A stretch of DNA of 64,000 bases from Gammaproteobacteria bacterium (GTDB lineage Bacteria; Pseudomonadota; Gammaproteobacteria; Pseudomonadales; Pseudohongiellaceae). A program made the translations under genes and the position numbers. Below the pieces are notes generated by a model, which did no database searches, had not been told where the DNA came from, and was given only the letters and a program-made list of their open reading frames with translations. Each line of letters starts with the position of its first letter. Position 1 is the first letter of the stretch. Below, one piece after another: positions 49,162 through 59,936 of this stretch. The stretch lies in contig JAQWTK010000011.1 of NCBI GenBank assembly GCA_029242705.1, positions 1 through 64,000 of the forward strand. Direction: 5' to 3'.

Positions 49162-51015
49162 GTGAATTCACGTTGTTTTAGATATCTAGTATTTATCTTT
49201 TGTGCTTTAAATGGAAATTTTTCATTCTCCCAAACAGATACGAACGCCATGGAAGAAATTATTGTAGTTAGTAATCGTATTCCAATACCTTTGAAAAAAA
49301 TAGCTACCTCAGTATCTGTACTTAATGAACAAGAAATTCTCAATTATGGGAATATCTCAATTAAAGATGTAATCCGCCAAACAACTGCAATTGGAACCAC
49401 TAGTAACGGCGGGATGGGCTCTACCTCTTCGATAAGAATTCGTGGCGAGGAAGGATTTCGGACCTTGGTTCTATTTGATGGCCTTCGCCTTTCCGACCCT
49501 AGCGCTCCTCAGGTAACCACCCCTATAGAACATTTACTAAGTAACGGAATAAATAAAATAGAGATTTTGCGAGGACCACAAGGATTAAGTTATGGCGCAG
49601 ACGCTGGCGGGGTAATCTCTATCAGCACAAATTCTGAAGAGGAGGGTTTCAAACTTAATATAGATGGACAAACCGGAAGCTTTGGGACAGAGATTGGCAG
49701 CGTGACTCTAATTGCCAATAATAAAGAAATAGATTTTTCGCTATTCGCCAGCGAACTAAATGCCGAAGGTTATAACGCAAGGACTTCTGACAATATTTTT
49801 GCAGATGATGATGGTTACGATAACGACACTATTCACATGCGAATGGGGGCTAACCTAAATGAAAAATTAAGATTACAAGTAGTTCATCGAAATGTAGAGG
49901 GCAGAACAGAATACGATGGTTGTTTCGCAGAAATAACTGTTTACGATTGCGAATCTATTTACCAACTTGCAAACAGTCGAATATCTCTCGATTTTAGTAA
50001 TGATGGTTATAGTCACTCCCTTGCTTATTCAAAGAACGAAACCAAAAGAGAAGATTTCGCTCTGAGAACTTTAGCATTTGGATCTGAAGGACAAATAAAT
50101 AGACTAGAATATATCGGGAGCGCAACCAACCTTCCAGGTTTCGATATGGTGTTTGGTATTGATCTGGAAGAAGAAATAAATGGTCCTATGGAACGAAATA
50201 ACAGAGGGTACTATGTAGAGTATATCAGCGACTTCTCGGACAACTTCTTTCTAACGGCTGGTGCGCGAAGAGATTCAAATGATGATTATGGTGATCACAA
50301 TAGTTTTCGTACTACCAGCGCGTATCTTATAAATTGGAGTAATTCACAACTAAAATTCAAAACTAGCTATGGATCCGGGTTAAGAGCACCAAGTTTGTAT
50401 GAAATAAACTACAATTCTGGCCCGTTTGCTTTCCCTCCAGCATCCAATACAAATCTTAGTCAAGAAATCAGCAAGGGCTTTGAATATGGAGCAGAGTATG
50501 TAAGAAATAATAACTTTCGACTAGAACTTACAGCCTTCGATCAAAAAGTGGAAGATGCTATCTACTTCGATTTGGCCGGTTACAGTGGTTACTTACAGGA
50601 CAAAGGCACTAGCAGATCAAAAGGCTTAGAATTAGATGGATCTTTTTCTTTGTCTAATTCCATACGGTTCCTCGCAAATTATACCTACAACGATACTAAG
50701 CGCCCAAATGGATTACAGCGGCTTCGTCGACCAAAGACCATTTTTAATTTTGGTATAAACTATCTAGATCCAACAGAAAAATTAAGACTAAATGCCTTCT
50801 ATAGAGCATCCAGAGACTCAATAGATGAACAATTAGGATCGACGTTAGCTTTGACTGATTTCGGGGTACTAGATTTCAGTGCTAGCTACCAACTGTCATT
50901 AAATTTTGAAATTTTCGCTCGCATTGAAAATACGTTGAATGAAAAATATCAAGAAATCATAGGCTATATTGCGCCCAAGCGATCCTCTTATTTGGGCTTT
51001 CGGTTATATTTTTAG
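49162..51015 (+). CDS. btuB: TonB-dependent outer-membrane receptor, cobalamin (BtuB-like)
   Basis: Plug 'MEEIIVVSNRIPIPLKKIATSVSVLNEQEI', 'IEILRGPQGLSYGADAGGVISI', C-terminal 'YLGFRLYF'; directly after cobalamin riboswitch. Confidence 0.93.
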   Translation: MNSRCFRYLVFIFCALNGNFSFSQTDTNAMEEIIVVSNRIPIPLKKIATSVSVLNEQEILNYGNISIKDVIRQTTAIGTTSNGGMGSTSSIRIRGEEGFRTLVLFDGLRLSDPSAPQVTTPIEHLLSNGINKIEILRGPQGLSYGADAGGVISISTNSEEEGFKLNIDGQTGSFGTEIGSVTLIANNKEIDFSLFASELNAEGYNARTSDNIFADDDGYDNDTIHMRMGANLNEKLRLQVVHRNVEGRTEYDGCFAEITVYDCESIYQLANSRISLDFSNDGYSHSLAYSKNETKREDFALRTLAFGSEGQINRLEYIGSATNLPGFDMVFGIDLEEEINGPMERNNRGYYVEYISDFSDNFFLTAGARRDSNDDYGDHNSFRTTSAYLINWSNSQLKFKTSYGSGLRAPSLYEINYNSGPFAFPPASNTNLSQEISKGFEYGAEYVRNNNFRLELTAFDQKVEDAIYFDLAGYSGYLQDKGTSRSKGLELDGSFSLSNSIRFLANYTYNDTKRPNGLQRLRRPKTIFNFGINYLDPTEKLRLNAFYRASRDSIDEQLGSTLALTDFGVLDFSASYQLSLNFEIFARIENTLNEKYQEIIGYIAPKRSSYLGFRLYF

Positions 51016-51035
51016 TATTTATCAAGGAGTCGTTC

Positions 51036-51644
51036 GTGACAACTAATGAAGAAAGGGCGAAACGTCACAAAATTGCTATGCAACGGAAGAAAAAACATAT
51101 CGATAATCGCATTTCTAAAGCAAAGAAAAATAAAGGTTTATTGGTTATTCTTACCGGTAATGGGAAAGGAAAAAGCTCTTCAGCTTTTGGAATGTTAGCA
51201 AGAAGCGTAGGGCATGGGCTCCGATGCGGGGTTGTACAATTTATTAAGGGGTCATGGGAATGTGGAGAGCAAATACTTTTTTCAGGCCACCCTCGTGTTG
51301 ATTTTTACGTTATGAACACAGGATTCACTTGGGAGACTCAAGATCGCGAAAAAGACATTATCGCTGCCGAGAAAACATGGCAAAAAGCGGAAATGCTACT
51401 AAAAAGTGCTGATCATAACGTAGTGATTTTAGACGAACTTACTTACATGATCACTTATGGCTATTTAGATAAGAACTTAATTCTAAATTGTCTTAAAAAA
51501 AGACCAAAGGACCAGCATGTCATTGTCACTGGCCGCAATGCTGCAAAAGAATTGCTCGACATCGCGGACACAATCAGCGAAGTAGGAAATAGCAAGCATG
51601 CATTCGATTCGGGAATAAAAGTGCAAAAAGGCATAGATTATTGA
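51036..51644 (+). CDS. cobO: Cob(I)yrinic acid a,c-diamide adenosyltransferase
   Basis: 'GLLVILTGNGKGKSSSAFGMLARSVGHGLRCGVVQFIKG'. Confidence 0.95.
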   Translation: MTTNEERAKRHKIAMQRKKKHIDNRISKAKKNKGLLVILTGNGKGKSSSAFGMLARSVGHGLRCGVVQFIKGSWECGEQILFSGHPRVDFYVMNTGFTWETQDREKDIIAAEKTWQKAEMLLKSADHNVVILDELTYMITYGYLDKNLILNCLKKRPKDQHVIVTGRNAAKELLDIADTISEVGNSKHAFDSGIKVQKGIDY

Positions 51645-52528
51645 ACTTAAGAATCTTTTCGATATCAGCCTCCTGGGCTATTAGCCTCTTATTTAATTTT
51701 TCTGGCAGAGCGGCAGAGATAATAGACGACGATGGTCTATTCGTTCGACTAGAAAAACCTGCTAGTCGAATTATAAGTTTGGCTCCTTCTTTAACTGAGC
51801 TTGTTTATGCAACGGGAGCTGGAGATAAATTAGTTGGCGTTGTCGATTATAGCGACTACCCTCCACAAGCAGCTTTATTGCCAGTTGTAGGAAGATTTGA
51901 CCTATTAGATATAGAAAGAATCTTAGAGTTACAACCTGACTTAATTATCGCATGGCGAAGCGGAAATCCTAGGTCGTCTATTAGTCAACTCAAAAACCTA
52001 GGTCTCACGGTCTATATAGCCGAACCGAAAAACTTAACTTCTATTGCAAATCATATTTATAAATTAAGCGTGCTAACCGGAACTCAAGAAGAAGCAAAAA
52101 GTACTATTCAGGAATTCAATCGGACCTACGAAGAACTTCGAACACAATATAGCGATCGAGCAAAAATCAAAACTTTCTATCAAGTCTGGGACAAGCCAAT
52201 TATAACCGTCGGCGGTAATGAATTAATAAATGATATTATAGAGCTTTGTGGAGGCGAAAATATTTTTAAAGAAATACAACTAATAGCTCCAAAAATCGAT
52301 CAAGAATCTGTACTAATAAGAAATCCAGCAGTCATCATTGCAAGTGGCTCGAACACAAAAAGGCCTAAATGGTTAGATGATTGGAAACGTTGGCCAGATC
52401 TTACAGCCATTACAGAAGGCAATTTATTTTTTATCATTCCAGAACTCCTTCAGCGTCATACACCAAGAGCACTAATAGGCGCTACGCAAATGTGCACCTA
52501 TATTGAAAGAGCCAGGGAAATTAGGTAG
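51641..52528 (+). CDS. btuF: Periplasmic cobalamin-binding protein
   Basis: 'RIISLAPSLTELVYATGAGDKLVGVVDYSDYPPQAALLPVVG'. Confidence 0.92.
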   Translation: MNLRIFSISASWAISLLFNFSGRAAEIIDDDGLFVRLEKPASRIISLAPSLTELVYATGAGDKLVGVVDYSDYPPQAALLPVVGRFDLLDIERILELQPDLIIAWRSGNPRSSISQLKNLGLTVYIAEPKNLTSIANHIYKLSVLTGTQEEAKSTIQEFNRTYEELRTQYSDRAKIKTFYQVWDKPIITVGGNELINDIIELCGGENIFKEIQLIAPKIDQESVLIRNPAVIIASGSNTKRPKWLDDWKRWPDLTAITEGNLFFIIPELLQRHTPRALIGATQMCTYIERAREIR

Positions 52529-53195
52529 CCCTTTGATTGCTTAAAGAAGAGTATTCCGCACCGTTATGAAAAATCAAACTAGCACTAAGAGCACCAGCGA
52601 CCTCGACGATCTTAATCCGGCTAAAGCACGCAAAGGGAATATTAAGAGGAAAGCTTTTATTAAGAGGCATGCCTAAAATGCTGGGTAGAATTACACGTAA
52701 TACCCCTCCATGAGTTACGACTAAAATGTGAGTGCCATCGCCTGACTTCTCAACTAGCTGTCTATATGCTCGTAATATACGGTCTTTAAAGGATAAATAA
52801 TCTTCGCCGTTAGGAGGAGCTAGTGCTGATAAATCTTCCTTAAATGCCTTAAATTGTTCGGCTGCCGCCTTTCGCCAGTCGCTTATCAACATTCCATCCC
52901 AATCTCCATAATCGATTTCTTGCCAATTATTGTTTACATTTGTTTGTAGATTTATTCCGGTAGCTAATCGTTCCGAGAAATCACAGCATCGTCTTAAAGG
53001 AGAAGTAATTATCTTAGTCCAATTTGGGGTTAGTTCGCTCGGAAGAAAATCGCGGTTAAGATTCGCCGCCATTCGCATTTGCAACCATCCTAAATCCGTT
53101 AGTTCTGGATCTATACGGCCTCTTAGAATATCGCCACCATGAGGTTCGCCATGTCGAATAAAATCTACCAGGATGATTTTAGAGGAAGAAGACAT
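52521..53195 (-). CDS. Histidine phosphatase family protein (CobC-like)
   Basis: 'VDFIRHGEPHGGDILRGRIDPELTDLGWLQM' RHG motif; next to cobalamin genes. Confidence 0.88.
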   Translation of the reverse strand: MSSSSKIILVDFIRHGEPHGGDILRGRIDPELTDLGWLQMRMAANLNRDFLPSELTPNWTKIITSPLRRCCDFSERLATGINLQTNVNNNWQEIDYGDWDGMLISDWRKAAAEQFKAFKEDLSALAPPNGEDYLSFKDRILRAYRQLVEKSGDGTHILVVTHGGVLRVILPSILGMPLNKSFPLNIPFACFSRIKIVEVAGALSASLIFHNGAEYSSLSNQRAT

Positions 53196-53204
53196 AAAGA
53201 GTCA

Positions 53205-53789
53205 TTACTCAATATGGCCGAGTTTTTTTACTTTCGCAGCGAGATAACTTTCATTGTATGGATTTTTCTTAACGCGCAAGGGAACTATCTCTGACACAGT
53301 AATTCCCATCTCTTTTAACGCTTTGAGCTTGCGAGGATTGTTCGTCATCACTTTTAAAGTATTAATCTTAAAATAATCAAAGATTGGCTTGCATATCTGA
53401 TATTCTCGATTATCTGGCTCGAAACCTAACTGAACATTTGCTTCCACAGTATCCGCTCCAGAATCTTGCAAACCATAAGCCTTAATTTTATTTAGCAATC
53501 CAATGCCTCTTCCTTCCTGGCGCAAATAAAGAATTATGCCACGACCTTCTTTCGCGATAGTTTCCATAGCTGTTTGTAATTGAGATCCGCAATCACACCG
53601 CAAACTAAATAGACAATCACCAGTCAAGCACTCTGAATGAATACGGCATAACACAGGAGTTTGATTATCTAGTTTGCCAATCGTCAAAGCTACGTGTTCT
53701 TTTTCATTTTCAATATCTTCAAATCCATGAATACTGAAGTTGCCCCAATGAGTTGGTAATAACGCGGACCCTGCAAATTGTGCTTTCAA
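53205..53789 (-). CDS. ribA: GTP cyclohydrolase II
   Basis: '[24 protein letters not shown]' zinc site, '[22 protein letters not shown]'. Confidence 0.96.
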   Translation of the reverse strand: MKAQFAGSALLPTHWGNFSIHGFEDIENEKEHVALTIGKLDNQTPVLCRIHSECLTGDCLFSLRCDCGSQLQTAMETIAKEGRGIILYLRQEGRGIGLLNKIKAYGLQDSGADTVEANVQLGFEPDNREYQICKPIFDYFKINTLKVMTNNPRKLKALKEMGITVSEIVPLRVKKNPYNESYLAAKVKKLGHIE

Positions 53790-53832
53790 ACTACTTTCCT
53801 CTGCCTTAAATAAGATATCTCTACTTAAACGT

Positions 53833-54309
53833 TCAGCCAGTCAAAATAACTGCGGCCTGTATAAAGAGGGCGGCCATTATACCTGCTAAAACATCGTCTA
53901 GCATGATTCCCAGACCCCCTTTTACATTTTTATCGATATATTTAATTGGCCATGGCTTTAAAATGTCCAACATCCTAAATAAGCAAAAACCTAACAGCAT
54001 CCAAATCCAGCCCACAGGGGCCAAAAACATCGTAATCCAATAACCTACAAATTCGTCCCAAACGATTCCACTATGATCTTTAACCCCTAGGCAGCGTGAT
54101 GTTTTTCCACATACCCATACACCTACAAAAAATGCCACCCCCACTAAAAATGCGTATATCCAAGCGGGAAAATTAGTCAATATCAGATAAAATGGTATTG
54201 CCGTTAATGTACCAAATGTGCCGGGCGCTTTAGGCGAAAATCCGGAACCAAAACCAAAAGCCAGGCAATAAATCGGATTTGAAAGAATTACTCTATAAGG
54301 GACCTTCAT
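53833..54309 (-). CDS. pgpA: Phosphatidylglycerophosphatase A
   Basis: '[19 protein letters not shown]', '[11 protein letters not shown]'. Confidence 0.93.
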   Translation of the reverse strand: MKVPYRVILSNPIYCLAFGFGSGFSPKAPGTFGTLTAIPFYLILTNFPAWIYAFLVGVAFFVGVWVCGKTSRCLGVKDHSGIVWDEFVGYWITMFLAPVGWIWMLLGFCLFRMLDILKPWPIKYIDKNVKGGLGIMLDDVLAGIMAALFIQAAVILTG

Positions 54310-55328
54310 TATGTATCATTCCCTCTAAAGTGCGAGTACGACTGGTCCGTTGAGTGACTAGGATTATACCGAGAGGGAAAGAACTGTATTCCACTTCCTG
54401 AAATAACTTCACCAATTCGAGTAATTTCAGTGTTTGACTTTAAAGCTTCTAGTTCAAATTTAGAGCAATTTTCTGGCGTCACTGTGACACAAAGTTCATA
54501 ATCTTCACCACCATATAGCGCTGCGCGATAAAGATTTTCAGATGTCAAACAACAGATAGCAGCTTTCGAAAAAGGTATTTTTTCAATATCTATAAGTGCA
54601 CCAACATTACTAGCTGATAATATATGAGCTAAGTCTCCTTGAAGACCATCTGAAATATCAATTGCACTATTTATATAATCTCTGCATTGTAATGCAAAAT
54701 CTACCCTAGGTTCTGGCTCATAATATGCTTTTACAAAAAAATCCCGGCAACCTTGTGGCGGTGGATCATCAATCAATTTAAAGGAGCAACCAATATGAGA
54801 GCTCTCCCCGATACAAAGTAATCCTATGGCCGCATCACCCAATTTCCCCGTTACATAAATATGATCTCCCACTTGCGCTGCACTTCGGCGTAACGCCATA
54901 CCAATAGGATTAATTCCATGCACCTGAATAGCGATGGCCATTGGACCCTCTGTTAGGTCTCCCCCAACTAAAGTAATGCCAAAATGCTTTGCCATTTCAC
55001 CAAGCGACTTACTAAACTTATGCAACCAATCTTCAGAAAAATCTGGCAACGCCAAACCTAGAGTAAAGCATAGAGGCTTCGAAGCCATTGCTGCGAGGTC
55101 ACTTAAATTTGTTCCTAAAGCCTTCTTTGCAATAAGACCAGCATCTGCGTTTTTTGGAAAGTGTATGCCTTCTACAAGTACGTCAGTCGAAATAGATAAA
55201 TTATGGTCAGCAGGAATTGAAACTAGCGCTGCATCATCACCGATACCTAATTCAATACTCTTTTCTCCGGTATTTAAGTCTGGAGCAATAAAATACTTTT
55301 TTATTATCTGAAACTCAGATTTTTCCAT
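54309..55328 (-). CDS. thiL: Thiamine-monophosphate kinase
   Basis: 'LGIGDDAALVSIPADHNLSISTDVLVEGIHF', 'GTNLSDLAAM', 'AIDISDGLQGDLAHIL'. Confidence 0.96.
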   Translation of the reverse strand: MEKSEFQIIKKYFIAPDLNTGEKSIELGIGDDAALVSIPADHNLSISTDVLVEGIHFPKNADAGLIAKKALGTNLSDLAAMASKPLCFTLGLALPDFSEDWLHKFSKSLGEMAKHFGITLVGGDLTEGPMAIAIQVHGINPIGMALRRSAAQVGDHIYVTGKLGDAAIGLLCIGESSHIGCSFKLIDDPPPQGCRDFFVKAYYEPEPRVDFALQCRDYINSAIDISDGLQGDLAHILSASNVGALIDIEKIPFSKAAICCLTSENLYRAALYGGEDYELCVTVTPENCSKFELEALKSNTEITRIGEVISGSGIQFFPSRYNPSHSTDQSYSHFRGNDT

Positions 55329-55360
55329 AATATGATTGTGGTAGAAAAGGGATATGTAAG

Positions 55361-55846
55361 TTAGGTTCTAGCACCTGATTCAACCGCTCTTAGAGTGCTA
55401 ACAAGTTTATCTAAGACGCCATTTACATACTTATGACTATCAGCAGCACCAAATAACTTCGCTAATTCGATGCATTCGTTAATTACTACCTTATAAGGAA
55501 TATCGACCCTATTAGCGAGCTCGAATACGCCTATATAAAGCAATGCCCTTTCGATCGCATCGAGCGCATCTAAATTCCTATCAAGCACTGGTTGTAAGTA
55601 AAGGTTTAACGATTTTTTTTGCGAAGAAATATTGATGAAAACATCATCAAAATACTCCCAATCAATTTTACCCTTATTTTGCTCATGAAATTGTTCAGCA
55701 ATTTTTCGTGGCGGAGCACCGGCCATCAACCATTGATATATAGCCTGAAGAACTAGGCGCCGCGCTCTTCTTCGTTGCGCAAGCGAAATTTTCTGACGAG
55801 CATTTTTACTGCTCTCACTCACCTTATTAGATGTTTTTAGTTGCAC
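55361..55846 (-). CDS. nusB: Transcription antitermination factor NusB
   Basis: 'RRRARRLVLQAIYQWLMAG', 'IPYKVVINECIELAKLFGAADSHKYVNGVLDKL'. Confidence 0.95.
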   Translation of the reverse strand: MQLKTSNKVSESSKNARQKISLAQRRRARRLVLQAIYQWLMAGAPPRKIAEQFHEQNKGKIDWEYFDDVFINISSQKKSLNLYLQPVLDRNLDALDAIERALLYIGVFELANRVDIPYKVVINECIELAKLFGAADSHKYVNGVLDKLVSTLRAVESGART

Positions 55847-56323
55847 CTAACCCTCCAATTGGCGAGTTAAACTTAGCATTTCAATTGCTGTTAGAGCTGC
55901 CTCCACTCCCTTATTACCAGCTTTAGTGCCAGCTCTTTCTATAGCTTGTTCAATAGTATCAACAGTTAAAACACCGAACGCGATTGGCAAGCCACTGCTC
56001 AACCCTACTTGACTTAAGCCCTTTACGCATTCACCCGCCACATACTCAAAGTGAGGTGTGCCACCGCGAATAACAGCCCCTAAAGCTATAATCGCATCAT
56101 AGTTTCCAGAGCCCGTCATTTTTTTTGCAATCAGCGGCAATTCATAAGCCCCGGGTACCTTAACCAACGAAATATCGCGATCTTGCACGCCATGCTTTTT
56201 CAAAGCATCCAATGCTCCATCTAACAGCCGATCCACTATAAAACTGTTAAAACGGGCAACTATAATTCCATATCTTGCAGAAGCATTTATATAATTGCCT
56301 TCTATCGTTTTTAGTGTATTCAT
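55847..56323 (-). CDS. ribH: 6,7-dimethyl-8-ribityllumazine synthase
   Basis: '[24 protein letters not shown]', '[14 protein letters not shown]', '[16 protein letters not shown]'. Confidence 0.96.
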   Translation of the reverse strand: MNTLKTIEGNYINASARYGIIVARFNSFIVDRLLDGALDALKKHGVQDRDISLVKVPGAYELPLIAKKMTGSGNYDAIIALGAVIRGGTPHFEYVAGECVKGLSQVGLSSGLPIAFGVLTVDTIEQAIERAGTKAGNKGVEAALTAIEMLSLTRQLEG

Positions 56324-56352
56324 AATTTTTCCTAGCTCAGTAATTTTTACCT

Positions 56353-57477
56353 TTACGAAGAATCGTTAGCGTTGAATTGAACAAATTCAACTACTTCTAA
56401 ATCAAAACCCGAAATTGCATTCAAACGCGCTGGATAACTCAATAAACGCATTTTCCCTACGCCGATGTCTCTCAAAATTTGTGATCCAGTTCCAATTGTC
56501 AGATCATTTCCCTGCCTATCTGCCGGGTTAGTTTCCATTCCCCTTTCCAGTACCGAAAGAAGATTATGTTCAAGCGACTTGCCATAGTCTTCCCCAGAGA
56601 GTAAAACCGCAACCCCACTTCCCTCCTTACCTATCCTCTCTAGAGCATCACTAAAAGACCAGCTCGTTCTAGTTGCATTGTAAGTTTCACATACATCCCG
56701 AAGGGTATTGGGAATGTGAACACGGACTAAAACGGGATCGTCAGAATTAATCTCTCCTTTTACAAAAGCAAGGTGCATGCTTCCACTGATAGAATCTTCA
56801 TAGGTATGAACTGTAAATGGGCCATGTGCAGTCTGAAGCGTATTCGTGTCCTTCCTAGAAACAGTTCTTTCATTCGCAATCCTATAATGGATTAGGTCTA
56901 CAATAGTTCCTATCTTTATATCATGCTTCTTTGCGAATAATTCTAAATCCACACGTCGGGCCATTGAACCATCGTCATTCATTATTTCAACTATCGCAGC
57001 AGCTGACTGATAACCAGCTAGTCTGGCAAGGTCACAACCTGCCTCGGTGTGCCCTGCCCTCCTCAGAACACCACCCGGCTGAGCCATAATAGGAAAAATA
57101 TGCCCGGGCTGAACAATATCTTCAGCGTGGCTATCACGCGAGACGGCTACTTTTATCGTACGAGCTCTGTCTGCGGCTGAAATCCCAGTCGTTACACCGC
57201 TTGCTGCTTCAATCGATACAGTAAAATTAGTGTTGTAAGGAGTGTTGTTCTCATTAACCATCAAAGGCAGCTTTAGATACTCACACCTCTCTCTAGTTAA
57301 TGTTAAGCAAATTAGCCCACGGGCATTAGTAGCCATAAAGTTGATATCTTCAGTCCGAACTCGTTCAGCGGCAATAATAAGATCACCTTCATTTTCTCGA
57401 TCTTCATCGTCCATCAATATAACCATCTTCCCCTGACGGATATCATCGATAATTTCTTCTATTGAATTTAAGTCCAT
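56353..57477 (-). CDS. ribBA: 3,4-dihydroxy-2-butanone 4-phosphate synthase with degenerate GTP cyclohydrolase II-like domain
   Basis: '[21 protein letters not shown]', '[16 protein letters not shown]'; C-terminal domain lacks the zinc cysteines. Confidence 0.93.
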   Translation of the reverse strand: MDLNSIEEIIDDIRQGKMVILMDDEDRENEGDLIIAAERVRTEDINFMATNARGLICLTLTRERCEYLKLPLMVNENNTPYNTNFTVSIEAASGVTTGISAADRARTIKVAVSRDSHAEDIVQPGHIFPIMAQPGGVLRRAGHTEAGCDLARLAGYQSAAAIVEIMNDDGSMARRVDLELFAKKHDIKIGTIVDLIHYRIANERTVSRKDTNTLQTAHGPFTVHTYEDSISGSMHLAFVKGEINSDDPVLVRVHIPNTLRDVCETYNATRTSWSFSDALERIGKEGSGVAVLLSGEDYGKSLEHNLLSVLERGMETNPADRQGNDLTIGTGSQILRDIGVGKMRLLSYPARLNAISGFDLEVVEFVQFNANDSS

Positions 57478-57494
57478 AATCTAAATTTAACTAA

Positions 57495-58145
57495 TTAATC
57501 GTAACCGTTTGACTTTAAAAATTCTAAATCAATCTTCTCGGTTTTTTGGTCACTTTTTGATTTTTTTAATCGTTCTAAATAACGAGCAATAATATCAACT
57601 TCTAAATTAACCAACCGACCAATTTCATAGTCTCCAATAATAGTTTCTATCTGTGTGTGGGGAATCACATTTATCGTAAAATCTTCCCCAACAATTTCAT
57701 TAACGGTCAAACTAGTTCCATCTATACAAATCGAACCTTTAGCAGCTATATACTTATCTATTAGCGGTGACGACTTAAAGGTCATCTTCAAACTTTTTCC
57801 TTCAGGCTCAATATTAATTAGGCTTCCCACTCCATCAACATGACCCGAAACAAGATGACCTCCAAATCGATCCGTTGCAAGCATGGCCTTTTCTAGATTT
57901 ACTCGGACACCGTTAGTTAAGTAATTTAATGCTGTGCAGCGCATAGTTTCGTTAGAAACATCCGCTAAAAAAGCATTCTTAGATTTTTGTACTACAGTCA
58001 AACAGCAACCATTAACCGCTATACTATCTCCAAGCGATACATCGGTCATATCAAGATCACCCGTATCAATATCAAGACGACACTCTCCTTGAATTTGAAT
58101 ATTACTCTTAACTTTACCGACGGCTTCGATGATTCCAGTGAACAT
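57495..58145 (-). CDS. ribE: Riboflavin synthase alpha subunit
   Basis: 'MFTGIIEAVGKV', 'DSIAVNGCCLTVV', 'SGHVDGVGSL'. Confidence 0.96.
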   Translation of the reverse strand: MFTGIIEAVGKVKSNIQIQGECRLDIDTGDLDMTDVSLGDSIAVNGCCLTVVQKSKNAFLADVSNETMRCTALNYLTNGVRVNLEKAMLATDRFGGHLVSGHVDGVGSLINIEPEGKSLKMTFKSSPLIDKYIAAKGSICIDGTSLTVNEIVGEDFTINVIPHTQIETIIGDYEIGRLVNLEVDIIARYLERLKKSKSDQKTEKIDLEFLKSNGYD

Positions 58146-58155
58146 TTCTATAATC

Positions 58156-59334
58156 TTAATTAATAGTCAATACAACTTTAATATCTGCGCCAACGTTATC
58201 AAATTCTTTTACGGAGAATTGTAAACATTCATTCATTTCCATCAAACCTGTTATTTCAGTCAGCGGCCTAGCATCCGAGCCCAATATTTTAGGTGCAATA
58301 TATAACACAAGCTCATCGACTAGATCTTCCTTTATAAAGCTAGTACTCAACGTTGGCCCTGCTTCAACTAAGACTTCGTCGCATCCAAAATTGGCGGAGA
58401 GAGATTCTAACATAGTTCTAAGATCCACTCTTCCTTGAGCACTTGCCGTTTGCACCAATTCAACGTTTTGTGGAAATTCATCTCCTTTATATTCCATTTC
58501 ATTTGTGAATATTTTGACGCCCCCTTCACTATTAATAATCTTAGATGTATCGGGTGTCCTTTTTTTAGAATCAACAATTACGCGTAACGGTCGTTTTAGA
58601 AAAGCAATTCTATTATTTTCTAATTGAGATTTATTCAATTTGAGATCGTCTATCCTTAAGGTCAATGCTGGATCATCCTCAAGAACTGTATTTATACCTG
58701 TAATTATAGCATTACTCCTGGCTCTATATTTTTGAGCATCAGAACGGGCCTCTGAACTCGTTATCCATTTACTCTTACCATTAGCCAGTCCTGTTCTTCC
58801 ATCTATGCTCATTGCTAATTTTAAGCGCACAAATGGCATCCTTGATTTATGCCTCTTGAAATAACCAGGGTTTATATCCCTTGCTAGCCCATCAAAACTC
58901 GACAAATGAAATACATTAATACCGGCATCTTCTAAATCAACAATTCCCTGCCCACAGACCCTCTCATCCGGATCAACACTTGCGATAACAACACTTTCAA
59001 CACCGGCTTCTATAAGCGCTTTACTACAAGGACCTGTTCTTCCTATGTGAGAGCATGGCTCCATAGTAACAAAGGCAATTGCAGATTTTGCTTTCCCCCC
59101 TGAGCGATCCAAGGCTTCGATTTCAGCATGATTTTGACCTGGGCCTAAATGCCAGCCTTCACCAACTATTTCATTACCTTTTACAATGACACAGCCAACA
59201 CGAGGATTGGGCGACGTGTTGAAAACATTCGTAGCGATATCTAATGCACGCCGCATATAGCACGCCCAACCGCTGTACGCGCCATCCAACTGTTGTGATG
59301 TCAGAGTTTTCATAACAAGAACTCTCTGTCTCAT
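58156..59334 (-). CDS. ribD: Bifunctional riboflavin deaminase/reductase
   Basis: 'SPNPRVGCVIVKGNEIVGEGWHLGPGQNHAEIEAL', 'TMEPCSHIGRTGPC'. Confidence 0.96.
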   Translation of the reverse strand: MRQRVLVMKTLTSQQLDGAYSGWACYMRRALDIATNVFNTSPNPRVGCVIVKGNEIVGEGWHLGPGQNHAEIEALDRSGGKAKSAIAFVTMEPCSHIGRTGPCSKALIEAGVESVVIASVDPDERVCGQGIVDLEDAGINVFHLSSFDGLARDINPGYFKRHKSRMPFVRLKLAMSIDGRTGLANGKSKWITSSEARSDAQKYRARSNAIITGINTVLEDDPALTLRIDDLKLNKSQLENNRIAFLKRPLRVIVDSKKRTPDTSKIINSEGGVKIFTNEMEYKGDEFPQNVELVQTASAQGRVDLRTMLESLSANFGCDEVLVEAGPTLSTSFIKEDLVDELVLYIAPKILGSDARPLTEITGLMEMNECLQFSVKEFDNVGADIKVVLTIN

Positions 59335-59430
59335 GAATATCGAGTAGAAGGTATATCAATGTACGATATTATCTACCCAATTTTGTCCAAGGGGGCCTGA
59401 TTCTAGCAGAAAAGGTTTTGGAAGGTGGAA

Positions 59431-59892
59431 TTAGGTTGGATTATCTTTGGACAACCTATCGATTTCTTCTCTAAATTCGTTAAGATCTTTAAAACTGCGA
59501 TAAACAGAAGCAAATCTAACAAAAGCAACTTCATCTAAGATTCTTAGTTCCGTCATCACCTGCTCTCCTAGATCACGAGATTGAATTTCTCTTTCTCCTG
59601 TAGAGCGAAGATTAGCTTTGATCCGGCTTATAGCTTCTTCTACTTTTTCTATGCTAACTGGCCTTTTCTCTAAAGCTTTTGAAAAGCCGGCTAACAATTT
59701 ATCTTCATTGAAGGGCTCTCGAATACCATCTTGTTTAATAATACGAGGCATTACAAGTTCCGCAGACTCATAAGTAGTAAACCGCTCTTCACAGGTTATG
59801 CACTCCCGTCTACGACGAACATGATTCCCTTCAGAAACTAATCTGGAATCAATTACTTTAGTATCTACAGCGCCGCAGAAAGGACAATACAT
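59431..59892 (-). CDS. nrdR: Transcriptional repressor NrdR
   Basis: '[42 protein letters not shown]'. Confidence 0.97.
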   Translation of the reverse strand: MYCPFCGAVDTKVIDSRLVSEGNHVRRRRECITCEERFTTYESAELVMPRIIKQDGIREPFNEDKLLAGFSKALEKRPVSIEKVEEAISRIKANLRSTGEREIQSRDLGEQVMTELRILDEVAFVRFASVYRSFKDLNEFREEIDRLSKDNPT

Positions 59893-59936
59893 ATCAACCC
59901 TTTAAATTTAATATTTAATCTTGCAAATTATTCCGC

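Noticed and set aside
52521-52528. 8-nt tail overlap of btuF and the phosphatase gene
   Set aside because: Short convergent overlaps are common and not informative.
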